Below, piece after piece: positions 10,101 to 16,954 of a stretch of 64,000 nt of DNA. The DNA comes from Chryseobacterium oleae. Its GTDB lineage: Bacteria; Bacteroidota; Bacteroidia; Flavobacteriales; Weeksellaceae. Each line of letters begins with the position of its first letter. The stretch's first letter is position 1. The DNA is taken from positions 163,221 to 227,220 of the forward strand of contig NZ_FOVD01000008.1 in NCBI RefSeq assembly GCF_900115055.1, written 5' to 3'. Under the pieces are notes generated by a model, which was not told the origin of the DNA, made no database searches, and saw nothing but the letters and a program-made list of their open reading frames with translations. The position numbers and the translations under genes were made by a program.

Positions 10101-10241
10101 AGCTTAATCCATATGTTCTTTAACAGACTGCTTGTTTCCCAGCACAGAAAGCAGGAACTGGTGATTTACAATTTCATGCTGAAGTTCTACAAAACCCAGT
10201 TAAATAAAAAAACAACCGTAAAGGAAACTCCTGTTGTTTAA
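7131..10241 (+). CDS. lanB: Full-length LanB lanthipeptide dehydratase
   Basis: A 1,036-residue class I lanthipeptide dehydratase. The N-terminal glutamylation domain (PF04738 type, about residues 1-690) carries CSRSTPFGLFSTYG at residues 86-99, the signature of the family. The C-terminal elimination domain (SpaB_C type, about 756-1020) shows the usual start (CLYMNIYTG) and FFIRYNENGTHIRLRYF with H806. LanB enzymes transfer glutamate from charged tRNA-Glu to Ser/Thr of the precursor and then eliminate it, giving dehydroalanine and dehydrobutyrine. Both halves are fused in one chain; the first characterised Bacteroidota lanthipeptides, the pinensins, are to my recollection made by a split LanB, so this is the alternative architecture. 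The gene starts inside lanC and is the last of the operon, with a perfect terminator 20 bp after the stop. Confidence 0.93.
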   Translation: MNIEFIDKMILRTPIGSVDDLKPISEIKDIATEGLKFVEKTFTGHFRLALLYATKNLFEEITKAIETKDLPEKMFFSYVKYYVRYCSRSTPFGLFSTYGVCDLKEGGDAFSVQIEESEIRMRISLSYIYELSREISSSKNLWKYSFLYPNQTAFKIADDIRYNELYIKPYSMNYRLSSVASNDVLEYIFSESGQGIYFEDLSAKLQEEGYEKEEVEEYLDELIENNALLMDIFPSPATNHYVEAFIEKLKKFKDNGEVISIKGKEKTVKQIVEEVIQLQSDLKNGIKESEAGSSEKLENLLLNEMQNIDVTSFRDGEAEIGSKVFHNVKNTLFSLSYLNSRRKEKDPSLTQFIDEFKDKYGESELPLLHVIDPELGIFTDRVSSISTPFLDGILFQTGGGKDYRFTEVDQYLFSKYQNALQFGKTEVVLKKEECAKFKPSYSRVFSQTLNCNMTLFKDQQGQTVTAIHGAFGSSAVNNMGRFTHGSEKLQKLAEKIVEIEYENLHESVEYAEIVDLPSLRHGNLVVRENYLKDEILINIPAPSDTGKNTIKLSDITISIRSEEVILRNKNTGKIIVPRLSNSHNFQLQNLSHIYRFLSLIQVQWDCSISFSWGFIDSFAKFTPRVKIERVIVKEAAWNLNQTDLTFLKAKEENLFSEFKTFKEEWKIPDSVYLVEGDNKLLFDLSSEVFIRLFVSMITKKEKVTLIEDLVTENSNVMSKDKKPFYSELLIPVIIQDEKQNFEFKDLSDNRSKLSPLSECLYMNIYTGEQQMDSLLKNELFELNGKLFEKDLINNFFFIRYNENGTHIRLRYFIKNYEVYNDLFAHIREAMGTYIEQDIIKSFEITTYKRELERYDYAGIEFSETYFGKESAMIMLLLRELEEVGFEDRWLAGTVFIDKLLDKFAYTLDGKMEFFTQLSSQFNQEFNSNKALTKVIATKYKSSEQAIHSSIGLENNELANVYRLFDSFLNSFSLDNLLSEKGREDRNSYVGSLIHMFFNRLLVSQHRKQELVIYNFMLKFYKTQLNKKTTVKETPVV

Positions 10242-10260
10242 ATAATTGATAAATAAATTG

Positions 10261-10297
10261 AAAGTCCACCGAATCGGAGATTCGGTGGACTTTTTTT
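10261..10297 (+). terminator. Strong intrinsic terminator of the lanthipeptide operon
   Basis: Perfect 15-bp stem (AAAGTCCACCGAATC and its complement) with a GGA loop and a seven-T tract (10291-10297). It marks the 3' limit of the locus, so no transporter gene is hidden in the same transcript. Confidence 0.95.
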
Positions 10298-10315
10298 ATC
10301 CTTACATTGGGTGGA

Positions 10316-10348
10316 ATCCATGGCAAAATTTTACACCTTGCCATGGAT
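10316..10348. repeat. Unexplained 11-bp inverted repeat in a convergent intergenic region
   Basis: ATCCATGGCAA at 10316-10326 is repeated exactly inverted at 10338-10348 with an 11-nt loop. Neither side has a T tract, so it is not an obvious terminator; it lies 46 nt past the stop of the reverse-strand acetyltransferase gene and could stabilise that transcript's 3' end. Confidence 0.5.
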
Positions 10349-10394
10349 ATTAACAGTAACCTTTAGGCTTGTAACTTTAATTTTATTGACCCAT

Positions 10395-10892
10395 TTAGTC
10401 TGGCTTGTTTGCTGTGTGAAGATAAAGTTGGGTATTGCCAGGATTTTCTTTTTCTCCGGTTTCAATGACGTCTGTAAACCCTATTTTTCTGTACAGATTA
10501 TAGGCTTTTTCATTTTTATCGGTAACTTCTAAGAAAATAGTGATGTCGGGAAATCTTTCAGCAGCTTCTCCAATCACAGCCTGAATTAATCCCCAACCGA
10601 TATTTTTCCCCTGAAAATGCTCTTTCACATACATCTGATAGATACTTCCTGTATGATCTTCCTCTTTTACAAATGCACAGATTCCGATCAGCCCATCGTC
10701 AGAAAATGCGCCCATCATGAATCTACCCTGAGTCTGATCTTCTATATCAGATTCCATTCTGAATTTTTCAATCTGTAACGCTTCCTGATAAACAGCCCCG
10801 AATGATTCCGGAAATTTTTCCAGACTTTCCAGCCGGATGATTTTGTAATTTTTACTTTCGTGAGGTAAGAGAACACGGTATTTAATATTCAT
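10395..10892 (-). CDS. GNAT family N-acetyltransferase
   Basis: A 165-residue protein with the GNAT fold. Motif A is visible as YQMYVKEHFQGKNIGWGLIQ around residues 86-105, with the acetyl-CoA pyrophosphate loop Q-G-K-N-I-G-W-G, followed by FLEVTDKNEKAYNLYRKIGF (motif B, about 119-138), which is very typical. The acceptor substrate cannot be read from the sequence. It is convergent with the lanthipeptide operon and ends about 100 bp from its terminator. The next gene upstream diverges, across a 326-bp AT-rich gap. It is not obviously part of the lanthipeptide locus, although acetyltransferases can tailor or detoxify peptides. Confidence 0.85.
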   Translation of the reverse strand: MNIKYRVLLPHESKNYKIIRLESLEKFPESFGAVYQEALQIEKFRMESDIEDQTQGRFMMGAFSDDGLIGICAFVKEEDHTGSIYQMYVKEHFQGKNIGWGLIQAVIGEAAERFPDITIFLEVTDKNEKAYNLYRKIGFTDVIETGEKENPGNTQLYLHTANKPD

Positions 10893-11218
10893 GTAGATTG
10901 AAAATTTGAATTATTTTTTTCGTAGTATGTATTAAATTTGAGAAAATATTTTTAAAATAAAATCATTCTTTTTAATAAAAAACAAATTATTCTCTTTTTT
11001 AATTAACATATTTAATAAGAATACTTCTAATTAGTATTTTTGTTTTCTGTTTTTTATTTAATTAAAAGCTTAAATTTGCGTATATTTATAACGAAAAAAC
11101 GAATAAACCATTAATATGTTTAATGCTGGTCATTGAACATTGAAAAAACTACAAGTTGCATAGAAAGGCATAATCCTGGAAAAATAACGGATAAATTGTA
11201 TATGAATACCATCCTACT
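10893..11218. promoter_or_regulatory. AT-rich divergent intergenic region with a predicted -7 box
   Basis: The region contains no gene. TAAATTTG at 11071-11078 matches the Bacteroidota -7 element TAnnTTTG and points toward the TPR-HTH genes; the expected -33 TTG is not clear at the right distance. Transcription from it would give a 5' leader of roughly 130 nt. The left half is an extremely AT-rich run with no further recognisable motif. Confidence 0.45.
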
Positions 11219-12670
11219 ATGAAAAAATTGATAGTCCGCACCCTACGGATGATTATATTATTTACTATTATTTCATGCAACCAGACTTCTACCTACAACC
11301 ATACAGAAGACTTTGATCAGCCTTTGATCACACAGAATAATGAAATGAATGCTTCAGGTGAATTTGAAGCACTCGTTCAGCTGAATGGTGAGTATTTTAA
11401 AAAAGCAGGCAGAATGGGCTATGAAGAAGGGAAAGGACTTTGCTTTCTCAATGTGGCCAATGTCAATTCTACAGAAGGAGACTATGAAAGAGCTCACATC
11501 CTTCTGGATAAAGCCGGAGAAAGTCTAAAGAAATCAGAAAATAGCTTTCACAGGGCTAAATTTTATGACAGTTACGCCCATTATTATTCCCATCTCAAGC
11601 AGTATGATAAAGCGGTCATCTACAGTGATTCGGCACTCCATTCTTTGAAAAAAGCACCGGAATCAGAACTTAAAAAGAAGCTGATGCCGCGAATTTATAT
11701 CAACCGGGGAACCTATTTTGCATGGAAAGGGCAGTTTGGAAATTCACTAAAAAATTTTCATAAAGGAAATGCTTTGGAGAAATCCGCATATTCCAACTGT
11801 ATGATTGCCCAGTATCATCTCTATACCAATAAATTGGACTCAGCGGGAATATATGCATTGCGGGCAGAAGACATGATGAACCGTCATAAAACACCTGATA
11901 TTGAAAGACTTTGGATCTATTATACTGTCGGATATTACAATAATGAAATCAACCATTACGACGAAGCTGAGAAAATGCTGAAAAATGCACTGGAACTCAG
12001 TATAAAAACCAGGCTTACCTATTCTTTTCACATAAAAGACGTATACAAAGCTCTTGCAGACCTTTACAAAAAGAAAAAAGACAGTGAAAAGGCTTATTTC
12101 TATCTCAATAAATACCTTGAAGAAGATGGCAGACTTGCTGAAGCCAGATTTGCAGCCATCAATACAACTACAGACAGCTTTATATCCGAAGCTAAAAAGG
12201 AATCGGATAAACGTGAAAATAATTTATGGATTATAGGCATTCTGTCCCTTATTATCCTTTCTGTATCGGGAATGTCTGTATGGAAAAATATTCAGCATTT
12301 AAAACACAGGAAGAAAAGTCTAAAATCAGAAACTGATACGCTGAAAAACCGCGTATATGAGAAAAAACTTCAGGAAGTAACGGATCTTGCTAAAAATAAT
12401 GATTCTTCATTCCTCATGAAATTTAAAGAACTGCATCCTGAGTTTATCAGTCGGCTACTGACCATTAACCCTGATCTTGAGAATTCTGAACTGGCTTTCT
12501 GTGGCCTGTTGAAATTGCATTTTACGTCCAAAGAAATAGCGGATTATACTTTTGTTCAGCATAAATCTATTCAGCAGAAAAAATACAGGCTCAGGAAAAA
12601 ACTGAATATTGAAGGAGATCAGGATATCTACGAGTTCTTTGATCATCTCGGGGATTCTTCTGATAATTAA
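11219..12670 (+). CDS. TPR-transmembrane-HTH regulator with lipobox, paralogue 1
   Basis: A 483-residue protein with an unusual order of parts: an N-terminal type II signal (lipobox ending at C20, TIISC), TPR-like helical repeats over about residues 45-310, a transmembrane helix at about 334-354 (LWIIGILSLIILSVSGM), a basic coiled-coil linker, and a C-terminal helix-turn-helix (FTSKEIADYTFVQHKSIQQKKYRLRKKL, about 434-461) resembling the LuxR-type effector region. The predicted topology puts the TPRs in the periplasm and the DNA-binding end in the cytoplasm, that is, a one-component transmembrane regulator. It is the first of three tandem paralogues and the most divergent. Ligand and target genes are unknown. 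Signal and HTH are read directly; the regulatory role is inferred. Confidence 0.75.
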   Translation: MKKLIVRTLRMIILFTIISCNQTSTYNHTEDFDQPLITQNNEMNASGEFEALVQLNGEYFKKAGRMGYEEGKGLCFLNVANVNSTEGDYERAHILLDKAGESLKKSENSFHRAKFYDSYAHYYSHLKQYDKAVIYSDSALHSLKKAPESELKKKLMPRIYINRGTYFAWKGQFGNSLKNFHKGNALEKSAYSNCMIAQYHLYTNKLDSAGIYALRAEDMMNRHKTPDIERLWIYYTVGYYNNEINHYDEAEKMLKNALELSIKTRLTYSFHIKDVYKALADLYKKKKDSEKAYFYLNKYLEEDGRLAEARFAAINTTTDSFISEAKKESDKRENNLWIIGILSLIILSVSGMSVWKNIQHLKHRKKSLKSETDTLKNRVYEKKLQEVTDLAKNNDSSFLMKFKELHPEFISRLLTINPDLENSELAFCGLLKLHFTSKEIADYTFVQHKSIQQKKYRLRKKLNIEGDQDIYEFFDHLGDSSDN

Positions 12671-12709
12671 ACTTTAAAAATTGCTCTTACATTAAATATA
12701 GAAATAGAC

Positions 12710-14134
12710 ATGACACGCTGTTTTATTTTCGTTTTGTTCTTTATTTTAACGTCATGCACAAAGAGTTTTCGTAACCAATATGAAAAAGACTTTGATATTC
12801 CTTTAATGAATCAGAATGAAAAATTTCATATTTCCGGTGACTATAATTCATTGGTAAGGATCAATAAAGAATACTATAAAAAGGCAGCCAGATTAGGATA
12901 TAAAGAGGGAATGGCACTTTGTTTCATCAACTTAGCGAATGTCAATATACCTCTCCAGAATTATGAAAACGCACAGGTTCTCTTTAATAAAGCGGAGAGT
13001 ATGGTCAGTACTTCCAAAAGTAATATCCTTAAAGCTAAATTTTATAATGATTATGGTAGTTTTCAGCTTGAACTTAAACGGCTGGATAAAGCATTTGAGT
13101 ACAATGAAAAAGCTCTGAATTATATAAAGGGAATTCCTGTGTCTCCTTTTCAGAAGGAGGTTTTGTATAAGATTTATTATAAGAGGGCTGCTTATCTTCT
13201 CCAAAAAAATAAATACCGGGATGCTATACATTATTTTCGTAAAGCAGGAACTCTTGATGATTTGGGACGGGCGGACTGTGCGATCGGGGATATTTATCTG
13301 TATGAACTGGGAAAACTGGATTCAGCTCATATCTATCTTAAAAGAGCAGCCGATGCTGCTAATGCCCGCGGAAGATCTGATGCTATTTCATTGAATGCCA
13401 ATACTGTTCTCGGAGAGTATTATATCATGACAAAGGAATATGATAATGCCGAAAAAGTATTGCTCCACGCTCTTGAAATTAATAAAAAGATAAAGCATAT
13501 TTTCTCAAAATATAGGCAATATGTCTATATAGATCTCAAAAATTTATACGAAGAAAAAGGGGATAAAGAAAAAGCCTATTCCTATCTGCAGGCGTATGCA
13601 AAGGAAAAAGACAAGTCTGATACTGCAGTTCTCAAAGCCATTAATCATGATATGGAGGACTTTATCTCAGGTGTTGAAAAAGACGCCCAACGTCATATGA
13701 ATAAGGTACTTTTGCTGTGCATTGTTTCTTTGCTGGTAATTTTTCCGATTGGTATGTATTTGTGGAAGATCATCAGACAGCTGAAAGATAAAAGGGAAAT
13801 GCTTAAATATGAAGCTGAAAAGTTGAAAAGTCTGATGAATGACACAACCCAGAAAGAAGTGGTTGAGCTGGCAAGAAAAAACGATCCCGGATTTTTAGAT
13901 ACTTTTAAAAAGGCATATCCCGGTTTCACTGAAAATATACTCGTTATGAATCCCGATCTTGAAAATTCTGACCTGGTTTTCTGTGCGATGCTGAAACTTC
14001 ACTTTACGTCCAAAGAAATAGCAAACTATACCTGTGTTCAGCATAAATCTGTTCAGCAGAAAAAATATAGACTTAGAAAAAAACTGAATATGGAAAGAGA
14101 TCGGGATATTTATGAATTTTTAGATGCTGTTTAA
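12710..14134 (+). CDS. TPR-transmembrane-HTH regulator with lipobox, paralogue 2
   Basis: A 474-residue paralogue of the preceding gene, 39 bp downstream. The lipobox cysteine is C16 (FILTSC). TPR-like repeats fill about residues 40-310, a membrane helix lies near 326-347 (VLLLCIVSLLVIFPIGMYLW), and the C-terminal HTH (FTSKEIANYTCVQHKSVQQKKYRLRKKL) is almost identical to that of paralogue 1. The block before the HTH (NPDLENSDLVFCAMLKLHFTSKEIA) is the best conserved part in all three, which suggests related DNA targets while the periplasmic sensing parts differ. It is close to paralogue 3 along its whole length, so the duplication giving 2 and 3 is probably the more recent one. Confidence 0.75.
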   Translation: MTRCFIFVLFFILTSCTKSFRNQYEKDFDIPLMNQNEKFHISGDYNSLVRINKEYYKKAARLGYKEGMALCFINLANVNIPLQNYENAQVLFNKAESMVSTSKSNILKAKFYNDYGSFQLELKRLDKAFEYNEKALNYIKGIPVSPFQKEVLYKIYYKRAAYLLQKNKYRDAIHYFRKAGTLDDLGRADCAIGDIYLYELGKLDSAHIYLKRAADAANARGRSDAISLNANTVLGEYYIMTKEYDNAEKVLLHALEINKKIKHIFSKYRQYVYIDLKNLYEEKGDKEKAYSYLQAYAKEKDKSDTAVLKAINHDMEDFISGVEKDAQRHMNKVLLLCIVSLLVIFPIGMYLWKIIRQLKDKREMLKYEAEKLKSLMNDTTQKEVVELARKNDPGFLDTFKKAYPGFTENILVMNPDLENSDLVFCAMLKLHFTSKEIANYTCVQHKSVQQKKYRLRKKLNMERDRDIYEFLDAV

Positions 14135-14212
14135 AACCCCTGTTTTATTTTGGAGCCGGGGAAATGGTTTTATACCTTTATTGATTGAAATAACTTTATA
14201 CAAAAACGTATC

Positions 14213-15637
14213 ATGATACGCTGTCTTATTTTCGCACTACTTTTCATCCTGCTTTCGTGCAGTAAGGATTCCCATCGGTATGAAAAGGATTTCGATACAC
14301 CCTTACTGAAACAGAATGAACAGCTGCGTCTTTCCGGAGATTATGATGCTTTGGTAAAACTGAATAAAGACTATTATCAAAAAGCTGAAAATGCTGGCTA
14401 TGCAGAAGGAAAAGCACTGTGCTTCCTGAATCTCGGTAATGTAAATCTACCCCTTGAAAACTACAAAAGAGCAGAGTTTTTCTTCAATAAAGCAGAAAAA
14501 ATTCTTAAATACTCTAAAAGTAATATTCACAGAGCCAAATTCTATAATGACTTTAGTAATTTTCAGCTGCATCTTAAACGGCTGGACAAATCTTTTGAAT
14601 ATAATACATTGGCAATGAATTATATAAAAGATACTAAAGATTCTCAATTCCGTAATGATGTTCTCTTTAAAATTTACTACAAGCGCGGAGATTATTTTTA
14701 CCGGAAAAAGATGTACGACCCAGCGTTGGAATATTTTCATAAAGCAGGAAAATTAGATCATTCGGGAAGGGCAGAATGTGCTCTTGGAGATCTATATCTG
14801 TATGGATTTAAGAATATGGATTCAGCACGGTTTTATCTCTCTGCAATAGCAGAAAAATCCAACCGGCAGGGCAGGACAGACGGTGTGGCTCTTAATGCCA
14901 ATACTGTTCTTGGCGAGTATTATATGATCACCAAACAGTATGATAAAGCAGAAGTATCTCTGCTGAAGGCATTGGAAATCAATAAGAAAACAAAATATGT
15001 CTTTGCCCAGTACACCAAATATGTTTATACAGATCTCAAATCCCTGTATGAGAGTATGGGAGATAAAGAAAAGGCACTTATATATTTACAAGCTTATACG
15101 GAAGAAAGAAATAAATCTGATACGGCTTTGCTGGAAGCCATCAATCATGATATGGAAGGTTTTATCACCGAAACGGAGACAGATTCCGAGCAGCATAGAA
15201 GTAAAGTATTGCTTTTGTGCATTGTGTCCGTATTTATTCTGTCGCTGGTAGCCATGTACCTGTGGAAAACCATCAAGCAGCTGAAGGAAAAAAGAAAAAT
15301 ACTTAAACGCGAAGCAGAGCAGCTGAAAAATCAGATGCATGACAACAGCCAGGAAGAAGTTTTAGAATTGGCAAGGAAGAACGATCCTTCATTTCTGGAC
15401 ATTTTCAGACAAGCTTATCCTGGTTTCATTGAAAAGGTACTGACCTTAAACCCTGATCTTGAAAATTCTGACCTGATTTTCTGTGCCATGCTGAAACTTC
15501 ATTTTACTTCTAAAGAGATTGCCAGCTACACTTCTGTGCAACCGAGATCTGTTCAGCAGAAAAAGTACAGACTCAGAAAAAAACTGAATATTCCTACAGA
15601 GACAGATACCTATCAGTTTTTTGATAGTTTGGTGTGA
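14213..15637 (+). CDS. TPR-transmembrane-HTH regulator with lipobox, paralogue 3
   Basis: A 474-residue paralogue, 78 bp after the second. It has lipobox C16 (FILLSC), TPR-like repeats, a membrane helix near residues 326-347 (VLLLCIVSVFILSLVAMYLW), a charged linker (KQLKEKRKILKREAEQL) and the C-terminal HTH (FTSKEIASYTSVQPRSVQQKKYRLRKKL). The H-K pair in the recognition helix of paralogues 1 and 2 is changed to P-R here (VQPRS against VQHKS), which might alter specificity. It is the last gene before a 1.3-kb gene-free stretch. No terminator with a clean T tract is visible directly after the stop. Confidence 0.75.
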   Translation: MIRCLIFALLFILLSCSKDSHRYEKDFDTPLLKQNEQLRLSGDYDALVKLNKDYYQKAENAGYAEGKALCFLNLGNVNLPLENYKRAEFFFNKAEKILKYSKSNIHRAKFYNDFSNFQLHLKRLDKSFEYNTLAMNYIKDTKDSQFRNDVLFKIYYKRGDYFYRKKMYDPALEYFHKAGKLDHSGRAECALGDLYLYGFKNMDSARFYLSAIAEKSNRQGRTDGVALNANTVLGEYYMITKQYDKAEVSLLKALEINKKTKYVFAQYTKYVYTDLKSLYESMGDKEKALIYLQAYTEERNKSDTALLEAINHDMEGFITETETDSEQHRSKVLLLCIVSVFILSLVAMYLWKTIKQLKEKRKILKREAEQLKNQMHDNSQEEVLELARKNDPSFLDIFRQAYPGFIEKVLTLNPDLENSDLIFCAMLKLHFTSKEIASYTSVQPRSVQQKKYRLRKKLNIPTETDTYQFFDSLV

Positions 15638-15683
15638 GATGGGTTTCTGGTTTCGCGGGACGAGATCAGGCTTGAGAGAGAAT

Positions 15684-15870
15684 GATAGATTCAAGAACCA
15701 AGAACCAAGATACTAGACATCAGATTTCAGATGCTAAACATGAGATTTTTAGGTTCAGGTTAGAAATGTCAGTGGTGATTGGTAGATTCAAAGTTCAAGA
15801 TACCAGACATCAGATACTAGCTCAACAATTCCGAACGAGCAACCGACAACCTGCAACTTATTTACCCTAA
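15684..15870 (+). repeat. Dispersed intergenic repeat, copy 1 (forward)
   Basis: Starts with GATAGATTCAAGAACCAAG, contains AGACATCAGATTTCAGA, then GGTGATTGGTAGATTCAA and GATACTAGCTCAACAATTCCGAA, and ends in GCAACC-type runs. The same ordered blocks occur at 39805-40005 and, inverted, at 30865-31075, with partial copies at 23511-23665 and 26510-26590. Each full copy holds two related halves (AGATTCAAG ... CAGACATCAGA twice), so it looks like an old tandem dimer. It encodes nothing convincing. Confidence 0.75.
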
Positions 15871-15947
15871 AACCCTCCGACACTGAAACCCCGAAACCGT
15901 ACCTCGTAATCTTATCGCTTCCTTCTTTAGCCATCACATTTTTGGAC

Positions 15948-15976
15948 AAAAAAAACTGCCTGATCATATCAGACAG
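15948..15976 (-). terminator. Reverse-strand intrinsic terminator without an obvious gene
   Basis: Read on the reverse strand: CTGTCTGAT, 3-nt loop, ATCAGGCAG (one G-U pair), followed by eight T. There is no coding sequence upstream of it on that strand, so it may end a small RNA or be a relic. Confidence 0.65.
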
Positions 15977-16409
15977 CCCTCGAAATATTTTTTTCCATCA
16001 TAACTGAAAACCAATTTCATCACTTGTTGTTTGTAGTTTCAAATTTGCGCTTTTTATTAAGAAAATAGAAAAAATATTATACTACATGGGTACTACATTG
16101 TGATTTTTTTTCATTAATTATCAAAATATGATTAATTTTTAATACAATGATAAGTCCGTTTTTAAAGGTTGTATCTCGTTGGTTTTTAGAAAACTAATGC
16201 ATGAAAAATAAAGTTTATGAAGCTGTAATACTGCGATGATGATAGGCAACTGCCAAAATTGATATGCTTTTTTAATTTTATTTAATTTTTGCTGTTTGTT
16301 TTTGTGGTCGTATACAAGTAGAGTGTCAATTTTTGGTTTTCAATTGAATATGTAGGAATTTTGAGTAGGATGATTTTTGAATTGTTCTCATTAATAAAAA
16401 TTAGGAATT

Positions 16410-16438
16410 GCTGCCCGACTCTGTCAGGTAGCTTTTTT
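16410..16438 (+). terminator. Forward-strand intrinsic terminator without an obvious gene
   Basis: GCTGCCCGA / TCAGGTAGC (one G-U pair and one mismatch) with a 5-nt loop, followed by TTTTTT. The arms resemble those of the reverse terminator at 15948-15976. No coding sequence lies just upstream on the forward strand. Confidence 0.55.
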
Positions 16439-16954
16439 ATTTTATGATAACTAATGATTGGAAATTAGAGGGAGAATTAAGAGAGGTTTAAGGTTAAGAA
16501 TATTAATGATTACAAACCAGGAATCGACAACGTATTTCAACCAGCAACTGTCAATCAGCAACTGAAAAAACCTCATAACCAAAACAACTCGCATCCCGAA
16601 ATTCTCAAACTAACTCAGTTTCAGACATTCTTAATCTTTGTCTTCTTTTTCGTAATTATTGTAAGCCTTTTCCTTTAAATCCTATTGATTATGTTAAATA
16701 CAATCAAATCTTGATGATTTTTAATCATTTGTAAATAAGTGCTTTATGCTCCGGAAGTATCTGAGTAGTATGTGAATTTATCAAGGTTTCAATTCAATAA
16801 TGATAGATTTATTTTTTTAATCGAAGTTTCGTGATTTAGTGAATTTGATTAATAATACACACCTATAATTTGGACAGGCTTGTTTTAAATTAATAATAAT
16901 CATTCGTTGATGTTGCTTTGATTAATGAACCAACTATTTATATTAATCCGTTTT

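Larger units (their letters stand above)
15871..16954. other. Long gene-free region with two terminators facing away from each other
   Basis: About 1.1 kb without a supported coding sequence. It contains a reverse-strand terminator at 15948-15976 and a forward-strand terminator at 16410-16438 (listed separately), a block of GCAACTG-type runs near 16545-16570 and very AT-rich DNA before the metalloprotease gene. The two terminators imply that short transcripts may arise inside 15977-16409, but no known RNA family is recognisable. Confidence 0.45.

Noticed and set aside
15682..15870. Open frame of 62 codons within dispersed repeat copy 1, with a similar peptide readable in copy 5
   Set aside because: The similarity follows from the repeated DNA; there is no promoter, no fold-like pattern, and the frame is broken in other copies.
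15638..16954. CRISPR array or phage remnant in the long gene-free region
   Set aside because: No regularly spaced identical repeats, no cas genes, and no integrase or phage gene fragments are visible.
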